Source: Pezicula radicicola (Eukaryota; Ascomycota; Leotiomycetes; Helotiales; Dermateaceae). Taken from it: a DNA stretch of 64,000 nt. Position 1 is the first letter of the stretch. Each line of letters starts with the position of its first letter. Location: the NCBI GenBank assembly GCA_003008705.1, contig PDUO01000082.1, positions 1 through 64,000 on the forward strand, written 5' to 3'. The translations under genes and the position numbers were made by a program. Positions 36,694 to 46,658 of this stretch are shown here, piece by piece. The notes under the pieces are model-generated. The model saw nothing but the letters and a program-made list of their open reading frames with translations, did no database searches and was not told the DNA's origin.

Positions 36694-36900
36694 TCAAGTC
36701 TTCTAGGACAGTCACATCGATCTTCTTGATCATATGTCCTTTGCGGCCGAAGGGTGTCCTAATGCTTTTTAGCTCTTTCGGGTGGCTCTTTAGATATAGA
36801 GGCTTATAGCTCCCCTTAAGTATGTTGTTAATGTCCCAAGTGAGCCGAAAGTTAAAGAAGTGGATGTAAAGAATTTCCGAACCCTTTGTTCAATCCGATT
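36694..36900 (-). pseudogene. Coding-like fragment of unknown family
   Basis: One minus-strand frame is open for about 65 codons, includes KPLYLKSHPKELKSIRTPF and then HMIKKIDVTVLEDLIR, and ends at a stop. The basic, regular residue pattern suggests former coding sequence, possibly of a transposable element, but I cannot assign it. Confidence 0.25.
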
Positions 36901-37081
36901 CATGATACGGAATACGGGAAATCAAATGTATTAATAATTTAAGATAGTTTAGACTGGAGGAGAAAGCATCCCAAATTAATTATTCAAGCAGAAAACAACA
37001 ACCAGCAAACCTACAGTACCACCCAAAGCAATATCGGGCTGTCGCATGTAGACGTCGCAATTGTCTTAGGCAACAATTGCC

Positions 37082-37316
37082 TCAGGTAATAATTGCCTTA
37101 CGCCTCGCATTTACATTTTCGTCAATTGCGAGGCTGAGTGTGCAAGGCTGGGTTGTGCACGGCCAATTTGGTATATTAAAGTAAGTCGGTTGTGAGGAAC
37201 TAGTTGAACTTTCTCCTTTTCCGGTGGTTTTGGATGTACCTGATTTGGAAGACTCTTTGGTATGATTAGTCTTGGGTTTTCTACCGGCTATGATCTTGGG
37301 AAGAGTTCTTTCATCT
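37082..37316 (-). pseudogene. Downstream half of an ORF split by the mini-copia element
   Basis: The minus-strand frame reads DERTLPKIIAGRKPKTNH, then a Lys/Ser/Thr-rich stretch to a stop at 37082. The upstream half lies on the far side of the element at 39086-39220 (ends DPKVHTDNYLDE). Removing the element and one copy of the flanking 8 bp joins the two in frame. The composition resembles a linker region of a retroelement polyprotein, so this may be a nested insertion. Confidence 0.5.
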
Positions 37317-37446
37317 TGAATGGGAAGGTTATTTAGGATAGCAATATGTGGTGGCAATGAGGTGTTGAATTCTGTGAGGAGTAAGTGTGGACGAAGAAGT
37401 GCCTACTTATAGGGACGGTTATATAACTATTCCTATATATTCAACA
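37317..37446 (-). repeat. 3' LTR of mini-copia element
   Basis: 130 bp, starting TGTTGAATATATAGG and ending CCCATTCA on the minus strand. It is the partner of 38946-39077. Confidence 0.8.
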
Positions 37447-37628
37447 CACCCCTGAAGAGTCATGTGAATAGTCCACGCAGTAGCTCTTGATAATGATAAA
37501 CAGCTCTCTTTTGTATGTAATTCCACCCCTTCTCGTATATCCGAAATGTTACACCCCTGACTTCCTAACAGTTCTGAATAACATCGAATGGGAAAGAGGA
37601 CAATTTCTGGGCCGAAATTGAAGTCGAA

Positions 37629-38482
37629 TTAGGAGCTAACTTCAGAAGCTTTATCGGTGTCTTTGTCCTTGTTGTCCTTGTTAACCCTAGCAGAAAGAGC
37701 CTTGAGTTTGCGCTCAAAGAACTCCTTCTTTTTCTCTGGGTACTTAACAAAGCAATTGTCTTCGATATGACCAACAAATTTGCCTTTATTCTTCTTGCAG
37801 AAATTGCAGATCTTCCTCTTTCCTTAATCCTTGTCTAAATCAAAAGTACTCCCTTTGACTCTAGATTCGATCTTACGAGCTTCGTCGGTGAGGTTATTGA
37901 TTAGTGCTTGGAGGGAAGGTTCTGTTGTACGTGCAAGGGAACGTTGGCGCTCTGTCTAAATAGGGAACTTTGAATCAAGAGTACCGATAAATAGCTTTTC
38001 GATCCACTTCTAAGAACCCTCGATCACGATATATGAGAAATGGGAGAACTGTCTGAATTGTCTGATTCTGAATAAATAGGTGGGAGGAAGTAGGCCTTTA
38101 TATATACAGGTTGGGCATTAATTAGTGCCCGAATCCTATAGAAAATGACCGATTTCGGATGCAGGGCAATTGCGCGTAGAGCGCTACAATTGAAAATCAA
38201 ATTAGTGGCCGAAAGGCCCGAAAAAGAAGAAGCAATTATACCCTATAATGAAGATATACTAACACGTGACCAAAAACGGGCTTTAATGGCTGACAACTTC
38301 TCTAGTGCGGGGAAATTAGGGAGTTGAGCTTGTGAATCCTTTGTGCGAAAGTCCTTGTCGATGTAGTCATCGAGGTAAGCACTAACGAGTACGCGCTGTA
38401 CATTCTCCTTCTATGTGGGGTAGTTGGATTCCCCCTTGAGCTTTGGCGCGGCTGGCAATTGAAGGCTGTTGTTGGACGACAT
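37629..38482 (-). pseudogene. Decayed Ty1/copia gag with CCHC zinc knuckle
   Basis: The N-terminus reads MSSNNSLQLPAAPKLKGESN, then YPT-stop-KENVQRVLVSAYLDDYI, which matches the LKGxxNYxxWKxxV pattern of copia Gag. The expected Trp is a TAG (38411-38413), a G to A change. The C-terminus has a CCHC knuckle, CNFC-x9-H-x4-C, at 37752-37808, followed by a Lys-rich tail ending at 37629. Stops elsewhere show the gene is dead. Confidence 0.75.
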
Positions 38483-38932
38483 TGTGTTTGTATGTTCCGT
38501 CGGTGGAGGAGGAGAGGGATTGCGAGCGAGGTTGCTTGAGGTTGCTTGAGGTTCTTTGTTTTGACTGTGCGCTTTGGATGAGGATGATGAGGATCTTTTT
38601 TTGCAATTGGGACGTGGGATTGTGCCTGATTGAAAGCGCGTGTAACGTTGTTGACTTGAGTCGCTTATGAAGAGCGCGTTGACTTTGATGATGCTATTGA
38701 GTTTGGAAGACTGGAGTGCTTGAAGAAATCGAGGCTATTTGACTTGACTTCAAAACTAGTGAATTTGACTAGGTGCAAATAGGAACACTTCTTGGTAAAT
38801 GACTGCAAAGCAGCGCTTCTGGTTCTATTTCTGCGCCGACGTGGGTTGTGCAAAAGCTAGTTATCGTACTAGACAACAGACAGAACACCTGATTGATTGA
38901 TTGATTGCCTTATTGTAAGTTTGAAGAGCTGT

Positions 38933-38945
38933 CCGGCTCATAACC
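38933..38945 (-). other. Primer-binding site, half-tRNA type
   Basis: Directly after the 5' LTR the minus strand reads GGTTATGAGCCGG. This is complementary to the anticodon-loop region of initiator tRNA-Met (GGCTCATAACC), the internal priming used by Drosophila copia and Ty5-like elements rather than the tRNA 3' end. Confidence 0.65.
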
Positions 38946-39077
38946 TGTCATTGGGAAGGTTATTTGGGACAGCAACATGTGGTGACAATAAAGTGTTGTA
39001 TTCTGTGGGAACTAAGTGTGTGAGAAGAAGTGCCTACTTATGGGGACGGACATATGACTATACCCATATATTCAACA
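38946..39077 (-). repeat. 5' LTR of mini-copia element
   Basis: 132 bp, starting TGTTGAATATATGGG and ending CCAATGACA on the minus strand. It matches the 3' LTR across its length with scattered, mostly transition differences. Confidence 0.8.
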
Positions 39078-39223
39078 TTTCATCTAAGTAGTTATCGGTG
39101 TGGACCTTTGGATCGGGTGCCTCTGAGACATCCTGAACAGATTTTAGGGGTTCGGACTTTAATTGTGTTGTAACGGTGTTTATAGGGTTATATCGAGACC
39201 TAGCGGGAAGAGATGGTAGTATT

Positions 39224-39350
39224 ATAATTATATTAAAATTAATTAAAACTATAATAGAAAATATTAAAATAATATTAAAAATATTAACTTAATCTCCTAG
39301 TATAATTATATTATAGCTGTATAAGCTTCAAAAGGCATTATACGCGGGTC
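39224..39350. other. Short AT-rich stretch
   Basis: A/T-only words (ATTAAAAT repeats) interrupt the flank of the split ORF. This may be RIP-mutated repeat. Confidence 0.4.
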
Positions 39351-39404
39351 TAAACATATAGGGATAACCTTGTATAGTCCCGATTCGGGTAGTTGATTCC
39401 TATA

Positions 39405-39803
39405 ATTATACCACCCGCCCGATAACTAACACTGAGACGAGTGACAACAGCGAGCTGCCCGCCGTCAGCGAGACCTAGTGCGGAACGTACACCATCTCGG
39501 TCGCCAAGTCGGACGATGGTGGATTGGTTTTGACAGTTAATTCGGACATGGAACCGCTGACGGGAACCTTCACTATCTCCAGCGACGACGACCCGACGAC
39601 CACGACGTCGGGCGAGAGCACGGTGCAGTCGTACACGGGCGACTCCGCCTTCACCATCGACATCAAGAACGCCTCCCACTGCTGCCTCCGAGCCATCTAC
39701 CACAGGCACTACGACTTCAAGCTCCGCCAGCCCCAGCGAGACCAATGGTGCGACTCGGGAGAGCGCATTCGCTGGTGTCCTGTTTGCTGTTGGTCTGATG
39801 GCC
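39405..39803 (+). pseudogene. Relic of a secreted, GPI-anchored-type surface protein
   Basis: One frame reads ELPAVSET, TAG, then CGTYTISVAKSDDGGLVLTV and further Thr/Ser-rich sequence. A frameshift near 39675 leads to SEPSTTGTTTSSSASPSETN and ESAFAGVLFAVGLMAFF. A Ser/Thr-rich stalk ending in a hydrophobic tail is the usual C-terminus of fungal GPI-anchored wall proteins. A 15-T run (39804-39818) follows at once. The 5' part is missing. Confidence 0.5.
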
Positions 39804-40002
39804 TTTTTTTTTTTTTTTAATAGATATAAACAGCTCGATATTAAATAAAGAGTCACTGGGTATAAAACTCTGGACTACATACTTAAAAGTATAAAAGTGA
39901 ACAAAAATATACATGAATAAATAAGAAAAATAAGAATATGTAATAATATAATACAATAAATCTATTAATATAATCGAAAAAGACCGAAACCAGTTGATGC
40001 TA

Positions 40003-41019
40003 TTACCGAACCCACCCTTCCTTCCTCATCACCTCCTCAGTCCACTCCTCCAACCTCTCTGCAAGCTTCCCATCCTTCGCCGCACCGCTCTGCCACCTCG
40101 GCTCCCCAAACCGCCGGAAAATTTCGAAATACGTGCCGCTCTGCTCCGCCTTCATATCCCGACTCGCCGCACAGAACAAACTAGTCCACGACCCCTTATC
40201 GGCAGGCCATATCAATCCAAACATGCGTAAGACCGAGAAAACACTCATCATGCCCGACCCCGACTCCCCCACCGACGTGGCGAGGTTCGTTTCAACCAGA
40301 CCTGGATGCACGGACGAAACCCAGATCTCGCCCTCCCCGTTCCGAGCACTGGGAGAGCCGGGGCCGTACGTCTTGTGCAGAGTCTTGGTCTGCAGAATGT
40401 TGGCGAGCTTGCTCTGTCCGTACCGCGGCCACGGGCCGCTATCCTTGAGCGATAAGTCCTCGAAATTGATGCCGCCTTTGGGTGCGCCCAAGTGGCCCGA
40501 TGAAGTGAGGTTGACGATGCGTACGCTGCCGGAAGGAAGCGTCTTGGCGGTCCGCCGCATCAGAGGAAGCAGGTGCTCCGTCAAAACCCAGTGCGCGAGG
40601 TAGTTGGTCTGCCACTGGGCCTCGTGGCCATCTTTGGTCATTTCGAAGGGCGTCGCCATGATGCCTGCGTTGTTGACCAGGCCGTGCAGGGCTGTTTCGA
40701 GGGTGAGGAAGTGCTTGGCGGCCGCGACGACGCTGGTGAGATCCATGAGGTCCATTTGCAGGAGGTCGATGTTGGCTGAGGGGTGCATTTTCTTGATATT
40801 GGCTATGGCTGCTGTGCCCTTCTTTGGGGATCGGGCGCACATGTAAACGTGAGCGCCGTGTTCTGCTAGGTGGGCTGCGGTGTAGTAGCCTCTGTGGTTT
40901 GGTGAGATCAGCGATTCGGGCTTCGTGGTGAGAGGGGAGACTTACATGCCGGAATTCCCACCTGTGACTATGAATACTTTGCCCTTGAGATCGGGGAGAG
41001 AGTCGGGATGGAAAGTCAT
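40003..41019 (-). CDS. Short-chain dehydrogenase/reductase, two exons
   Basis: A 320-aa NAD(P)-dependent oxidoreductase of the classical SDR family, closest in style to retinol-dehydrogenase/WWOX-like fungal proteins. Exons are 40946-41019 and 40003-40891, with a 54-nt intron (GTAAGT...CACAG) joining GGNSG-IGYYTAAHLAEHG. The cofactor site TGGNSGIG is at about residue 20, and LHGLVNNAGIM (NNAG motif) near 105. The catalytic triad region has IVNLTSSGH and then YGQSK (YxxxK) near 190, followed by SSVHPGLVETNL. The frame is intact. It is divergent from the bZIP gene, sharing a 640-bp promoter region with four copies of a 17-bp motif, so joint control is likely. The substrate is unknown. Confidence 0.93.
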
Positions 41020-41222
41020 GTTCAAAACGAGTACTTGAGTCAATGTGTGAAGGCGTAATACTAAGAAACAGATAATTCAATGTCTTAGATTGAGTTCGAT
41101 GTTTTTTGATGATACAAAAAGATGCGTCGAAATTAAGGTGTTGCTACGATCATTATATTGCTCTTATTGAACAAATGTTCGAGATACTTGCATCTTGGAT
41201 ATTATTCCGAGCATCAGATATC

Positions 41223-41572
41223 GTGAGCAAGCTGCATGACCCTTTGACCAATCACGTCACATTCAACTTGGAGTGAGCGAGTGAGCCAGCTGCATAATTT
41301 CTAGCTACTGTCCAAATTAGCCAGCCTCGTGAAATCATAATGTTGCCTTTGTCAATCAAGTGGTGCATGTGTGATGCTGGAGCTCGTGATCCTGGTCCAT
41401 AATATGTGAGCAGGTTGCATAACGCTAGACCTGCTCAAGTTAGACCCTGTAATAGTGACGAATGATATCGTGCCATTTCACTAAGCCCCTGTCTGTCTGC
41501 GCCTCAGCTGCGGAATATAGTAGGGCACATCAATTCGGGCGTCAGACTCGTCATTGTGAGCAGGCTGCATAA
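41223..41572 (+). promoter_or_regulatory. Four copies of a 17-bp motif in a divergent promoter
   Basis: GTGAGCAAGCTGCATGA (41223-41239), GTGAGCCAGCTGCATAA (41281-41297), GTGAGCAGGTTGCATAA (41406-41422) and GTGAGCAGGCTGCATAA (41556-41572) are all in the same orientation between the SDR and bZIP starts. Consensus GTGAGC(A/C)(A/G)G(C/T)TGCAT(A/G)A. A CCAAT and an adjacent TCACGTCA lie at about 41248-41260. They look like binding sites for one regulator, perhaps the bZIP itself. Confidence 0.6.
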
Positions 41573-41659
41573 ACTGCCTTGGCCCACCCGAAGAAACTTG
41601 CCATCATTCATCACCAATTTCATCATCACCGCAATTCCAACGTCCGCTACTGTAGCATC

Positions 41660-42689
41660 ATGATTAGTACGTATCAGCCTGCAAATTCAACAGCACCACG
41701 CTACCAACTCGCGTCGATGCCACAATTGGCCGAGGTACGTACCAGGCCGCCTTCCATCACCAAGACGACATGACTTGCTCACCGCGTACAGGCGATAAGC
41801 AGGGAAGACGACTGGACTGGGACCACGGATGCCGCAGCACGCAGACGGGCACAGACTAGACTCAACACAAGGGCATACCGTAAGTAAGGCCTTGTTTTCT
41901 CTTTCGTCCAAATCAGGAGTCAGGACCAGTCCGATCAAGGGGTACCCAATTATCGAAACTAACAGTTCAGTAGGAAAACGCAAAGCCCTAGCCGCAACCG
42001 GGACACTGATCAAATCAGAAACGCTGGTGGAATGCTGGGACAATGAGCAGCAATCCGTCTCCATCGTCCCAGCATCCCGTATCAAGCAACTATACAATGC
42101 GAGAAATCCCTTGCTGCCAGATAAACCTAGAAAAGAGCAGTTTAACATTGTCTTCCCCCTCTGTCCAGACCACCTCATCACACTCCTCCAATTCAACGCC
42201 CTCCGCGCCATGGCCGTCAACCGCACTCTAATCTCGGGCATCGTCGTCACGCCGCTCGACTGTGATGAGGAAGTTATCCACGTCATCCCCTACCCTACCA
42301 AGCCCGAACTACTCCCTTCAACACTCCTGCCTACCACCCTTCAACAAACGGTGCCGCACGGCGACTGGATCGACATATTCCCGTGTCCCGAGGGACGAGA
42401 CCGCCTGATCCGGGCCGCTGGCACCTTCGACGAGGACGAGCTGTGGGCTGACTGCATCGGCGGGCTGTACGAGGGCTTCCCTGACGACGAGATCGAGCGA
42501 CGCGGCATTATTGCATGGTCGCCGCCCTGGGACATCACGGGGTGGGAAATGTCGGAAGGGTTTCTGAGGAAATGGGGGTGGTTGTTTAAAGGGTTGTCGG
42601 GGCCGTTAGAGGCGACGAATCGGTGGCGGATGGAGAGAGGCGAGGAGCCATTTGTTCATGATGACTGCACGTCACATGCAACTGTGTGA
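41660..42689 (+). CDS. bZIP-like transcription factor with DUF3425 domain, three exons
   Basis: A nuclear regulator of 292 aa. Exons are 41660-41734, 41792-41879 and 41974-42689; introns are 57 and 94 nt, the second with an ACTAAC branch site. Joining gives DDWTGTTDAAARRRAQTRLN followed by TRAYRKRKA, the basic region characteristic of the fungal bZIP/DUF3425 class, which often lacks a clear leucine zipper. The C-terminal part has the DUF3425 pattern: FPLCPDHLITLLQFNALRA, then PHGDWIDIFPCPEGRDRLI and AWSPPWDITGWEMSEGFLRKW. The start is the first ATG in frame; a downstream ATG at 41717 is possible. The gene is divergent from the SDR and next to P450s, a common position for a pathway-specific regulator. 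Confidence 0.87.
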
Positions 42690-43043
42690 CCTTTGTATTG
42701 TCCGGCTACTTCTTCGTCATCGGCCGAGCTAGATGTTTAAGCCATTGAATAGTATTATTACACCAGGAATGGCCCACCAGTCCTTTTGGCCCATGCATGT
42801 GGTACTAGGAACTGTTGGGCAATCTGTATTGGCTGAGGACCTCCTCGCACAGTTCCAAGTTTCGTTATCACTACATGAGAAAGCAAACAATCGGTTAAGT
42901 TGGTAGAAACCAGTATCACCATCCATCCATCCCATCACACGGGACGAATTTGACCCATCATCTTTACCGTAATTTCACCCTAGAAGCAAGTTTATGAAAT
43001 TGATTTTTCATTCCTTGTATGAATCATTGTGTCTACTTTGACC

Positions 43044-43367
43044 ATGGACGACGCATCCCGGGTTGAGGAAGGAAGACTTCCCCCCAATCCAGGTCGTATG
43101 GAAGGAACCTCACCAGGAAACTGTAAGATGTTTGCGATGAGACAATTTTGAGAAGCTGATGATTTTGTAGCAAACACACAGCAATCTGATGAAGGAATCG
43201 GAGGGCATGCGACCTGGGCCAGTTACATCGGATCATTCCCCCGAGAATTCATCGCTGCAATCAAAGCGGCTAAGGTTTGCTCTCGCTATACAGTACGTAT
43301 ATTAGGTGGATTGTATATTGTATTAAGTCTGAGCTTCAAACCATGCGATTGGCCGCTCTGCCCATGA
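43044..43367 (+). CDS. Small two-exon hypothetical protein
   Basis: The ATG at 43044 opens MDDASRVEEGRLPPNPGRME. A 48-nt intron (43123-43170; GTAAG...GTAG) leads to a second exon with HATWASYIGSFPREFIAAIK, ending at a TGA at 43365-43367, for 91 aa. Splice signals and frame agree. The last 25 residues may instead be intron or 3' UTR read-through. I do not recognise a family. Confidence 0.45.
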
Positions 43368-43464
43368 ACGCCTATTTGATTAGGGGTTTCTCCGCTGCAT
43401 ACTCGAATGGCAGCCCGGGAATAGAGCACACATACACATATCTTGAAATATTATAACCCCTTTA

Positions 43465-45480
43465 CTACAGAAGCACATCCTTCACCTCCCCTTCAACAAG
43501 CACCCTCACTCCCTTCGACCCCATCCTCGGCATCGGAATAAAGAAATCATGCGCCATCACCACATCCTCCTCCCGCGTCTCGAAGAGCCGCATCTCGAAG
43601 CGCCGGAAGATGGTTGCTACTGTGATGTAGAGTTCGGCGTATGCTAGGCTGGCCATGTTTCTAGTTAGTAAGGCAGGTGCTTGCTTATACCGCCAAGTCT
43701 TTTCCAGATTTGGAGGTGGTGGGGGGTGGAGGACTTATTGGAGGGTGAGAAGAGTATTTAGGACAGGACTCACTTTATTCCTAAACAACTCCTCGGACCT
43801 TTGCCGAAGTTTACTTTGTAAGTCGCTAGATCACGATTATACTGTCCATCCTTGGTCATCCAGCGATTAGGATCGTATTTTGACGGGGAGGGGAAGATGG
43901 TGGGGTTCCTAAGGATGAGGTGGTTGGATTGGCTGACTGGTGTCTGGGGTTCTTTAGTAAGATATTCTTGGTTGCTGCGAGAGGTGGAATATAGGACTTA
44001 CACCAGCAGGGATGGTCCATTGTTTGTATACGAGCAATTCGTCAACGGCTATTCGAGGTAGGCGGGTTGATACTCCGGTTGCTATCCGAAGGCCCTCGGA
44101 TATGACGGCGGACTGGAGTTCGCAGTCAGTGTGGGAGAGTTTTACATCCGGAATCAGCGACAGACACAGCCATCAAACGTACCAGATACGGAAGCTGCTC
44201 CAGCTGGCTCCAAGTAGCCGTCGACGTCGGCGTCGGCAACACAGTCTTCAACTCCCCCCTCAGCCTCGCCAATATATCCGGATTGCTCAACAGATGGAAT
44301 GTAATATGCCCCAATGTATTCGCCGTACTCTCCGTCCCAGCCGCCGTCAACGTCTCCGCCTCATCCCTCAACCGATTAAAAGTCTTCTCCCCCGGCGGCA
44401 ACTCGCCATCCCTCAACTCATGAAAAATACTACGATGCGACGCATTCTCAATCTCCTCCGCTGACTCTGTCCTGTTCAATATAGGTCTTATCTGCGTCCG
44501 GACCTTGTCTGACTCCGCTTGCAGGATTTTCATATTTGGATTCGCTTTCTCCATCCAGCTGGCGGGAAGGGAGTTCATGAGTTTGTATAATAGAGGGAAG
44601 TGTCGAAGGAGGGGGATGGCTTCTAGAGATGATGTTACTGCTACTTTCCAGCCGAGTTGGAAGTCTGGGGCTGAGATTAGGTTGTCGTCGCGGGCGAAGG
44701 CGTAGCGGGATATTAGGTCTGCTGTGTAGGCTGTGTAGGCTGCGTCTGCCCTGATCACTGACAGCAATGGGTAGTTAGTTTCCACCTCTGAAAGCAAGGA
44801 GCCACTAAAGAATCGGCTACAAGGGACAATGTAGGCGCCGTTATAATCGCCCAGGGTAGTGCAGATGGAAGAAAATGATACACACCATCCCCACGCTCAC
44901 TACTCTCCTTGAATCTAGCAGCTAGGTAAGATACCTTCTCATGGATCAACGGTTCCAAATCCGTGACTGCTTTCTTCGAGAAGAAGGGGTTGAGGGCTGC
45001 GCGACGAACACGGTGGTGTTCGTACCCCACTGTTGAGAGCCCCGAAAGTCCAACGCCGATGTTGACTGCTCGATGGTATTTGTCTCGCTTTTTAGTTGCC
45101 GAGCCGTAGAGCAAGGAAAAGAAGGTGGGATCGTTGATGTGGAGTTCGTGGGGGGTGATGCGGATTATTGGTCCTGTTGGCAAACAAGAGCGAGGTAAGT
45201 AGTCAGCGGAGACTGATAGTAAGGTAGGTATGGGGTTTTGGTGGGGGGTAGCAAGCGATGTACCGTATTTCTGGTGCATTCTCTCGATTTCGAAAATGAA
45301 GGAGCCGCGTTTTATGACGTCGAAGTAGAAATCATACCATGATGTTGCGGCTGCCAGCTTCGGCCCTGGGAAGCGGGCGAGTGGGTGAAGGTATAGGCGA
45401 TATATAACCAATAGAAGTACGTAGCCCATACAAGCTGTTGTTGTTTGGAGCAAAAGTGCTAAGAGGCTGAGGTTCTCCAT
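43465..45480 (-). CDS. Cytochrome P450, six exons
   Basis: A membrane-anchored haem monooxygenase of 518 aa. Exons (minus): 45264-45480, 44886-45173, 44183-44757, 44002-44112, 43774-43943 and 43465-43660; all phases agree and no stop occurs. An N-terminal anchor ([20 protein letters not shown]) precedes the proline hinge ARFPGPK. The I-helix is [11 protein letters not shown] (oxygen-binding Thr present), the K-helix ExxR is EGLR, the PERF-like motif is YDPNRW, and the haem loop is [10 protein letters not shown] with the axial Cys. The type resembles fungal trichodiene-oxygenase/benzoate-hydroxylase-like P450s. It is divergent from a second P450 with a MITE between them. The substrate cannot be told from sequence. 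Confidence 0.93.
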
Positions 45481-46020
45481 CTCATAACAGTTGAGGCCTT
45501 CTATCTGGAAGGCCCTTCGACAAACAGATCTCAATGACTGCAGGTCGCCGGCACGTATCTCTTAAATAATATCCGGAACTTGAGACATTTTGTTATATGA
45601 GCTTGGAGGGAGTAAGCAGCCACGACTTCTTTCGAAGATTCGAGCTCGAGGCGAAATAATACATAACTTGGCATGATTAAGACGGAGAAACAAAGATGTA
45701 ACTTAGAGCTCCGCGTCATACAACACTTGTAAGTATTCCAATCCACCTGCGTCCTCCTATCCCTTCTATGGTTTCTTGCTGACACATTTGCATTTCAAAG
45801 AGAGATGAGCAACCGACCTGCGTTTCACAGCCTCTTTCTGTTGGTATCACATCGTAGCACGACCCGCCTTTGTGCTAGGGTGCAAAATATTGTGTATCAA
45901 TGATCATCACTCATCTTGTACAACTTGCCCGAACATATTGGATACAAATTGCTTGTGATATTGTGCCATTGAAAGTATGCAGTGTTAGGGAGATGGTTGT
46001 ACGCACGTTCGCAAACCGAG

Positions 46021-46426
46021 TATAGCGGCAAATAGTGGCCACTACGAGGAAAACATTTTTTATACTATTTATAGCTTATTCAATACAATTCTACTAGTCG
46101 AATTATAGTAGGGGCTCTATAGGATGTACTCCCCTAGGAAATATAGGTTGTACTCCCACAAAACAAGTTGTACTCCCCTAAAAACAAATACAAGCTGTAC
46201 TCCCCTAAAAATATAAGTTGCATTACACTAAAATTATAGGTTATACTCCTCTAAAACAGATAAGCCATTCCCCTCTAAAATTACTCCCCTATAAATATAG
46301 GCTATACTCCTATATTTATAGCACTATATATTATAGTCATATGATTAACATACACTGCCTAAAAAGTGGTAAGCGAATTAAGGTATATAAACGAATTCCT
46401 TGTAGTGGCCACTATTTGCCGCTATA
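46021..46426. mobile_element. MITE of 406 bp between divergent P450 genes
   Basis: Inverted repeats of 30 bp (29 matching) at 46021-46050 and 46397-46426 start TATAGCGGCAAATAGTGGCC. CCGAG abuts both ends (46016-46020, 46427-46431). This fits a 5-bp duplication, but a TA duplication within the TATA ends is equally possible. No ORF is inside. The interior is a degenerate minisatellite. Confidence 0.85.
46112..46320. repeat. Degenerate minisatellite inside the MITE
   Basis: About seven imperfect units of roughly 25-32 bp share the core TACTCCCCTAAAA followed by A/T-rich spacer and a GTTGTA/GCTGTA-like word. The array fills most of the interior of the MITE. Confidence 0.7.
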
Positions 46427-46658
46427 CCGAGTCACTTTTCCGTCACTGCCAACCAGTCCCCCGGTCCGGAGTCCCGTAGAGCGGGAACTAAGCCAGTACT
46501 ACAATAGATCAATAGATCGAAATCGATATAAGCGAGATGTAGAATAATACTCGTTTCATGCAATATTCTTCCATACAACTTTACCCAAATAATTACCTGC
46601 TGAAGGTACCTGCCAAGCTAGCGACCAACAGAAGTCGACGACTCTCACCTACCCTAAG

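Larger units (their letters stand above)
37317..39077 (-). mobile_element. Mini Ty1/copia-type LTR element carrying only gag
   Basis: Two direct repeats of about 130 bp (37317-37446 and 38946-39077), each TGTTGAA...CA on the minus strand, bound a 1.76-kb unit. It contains a primer-binding site and a decayed gag but no protease, integrase or reverse transcriptase. The unit is flanked by an 8-bp direct repeat TTTCATCT (37309-37316 and 39078-39085). LTRs and gag order fix the minus orientation. Without pol the element would depend on a relative for movement. Confidence 0.8.

Noticed and set aside
41880..41916. A 37-nt intron as the second intron of the bZIP gene
   Set aside because: Too short, and it gives a poor basic region. 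The 94-nt alternative ending at 41973 has a branch site and restores RAYRKRKA.
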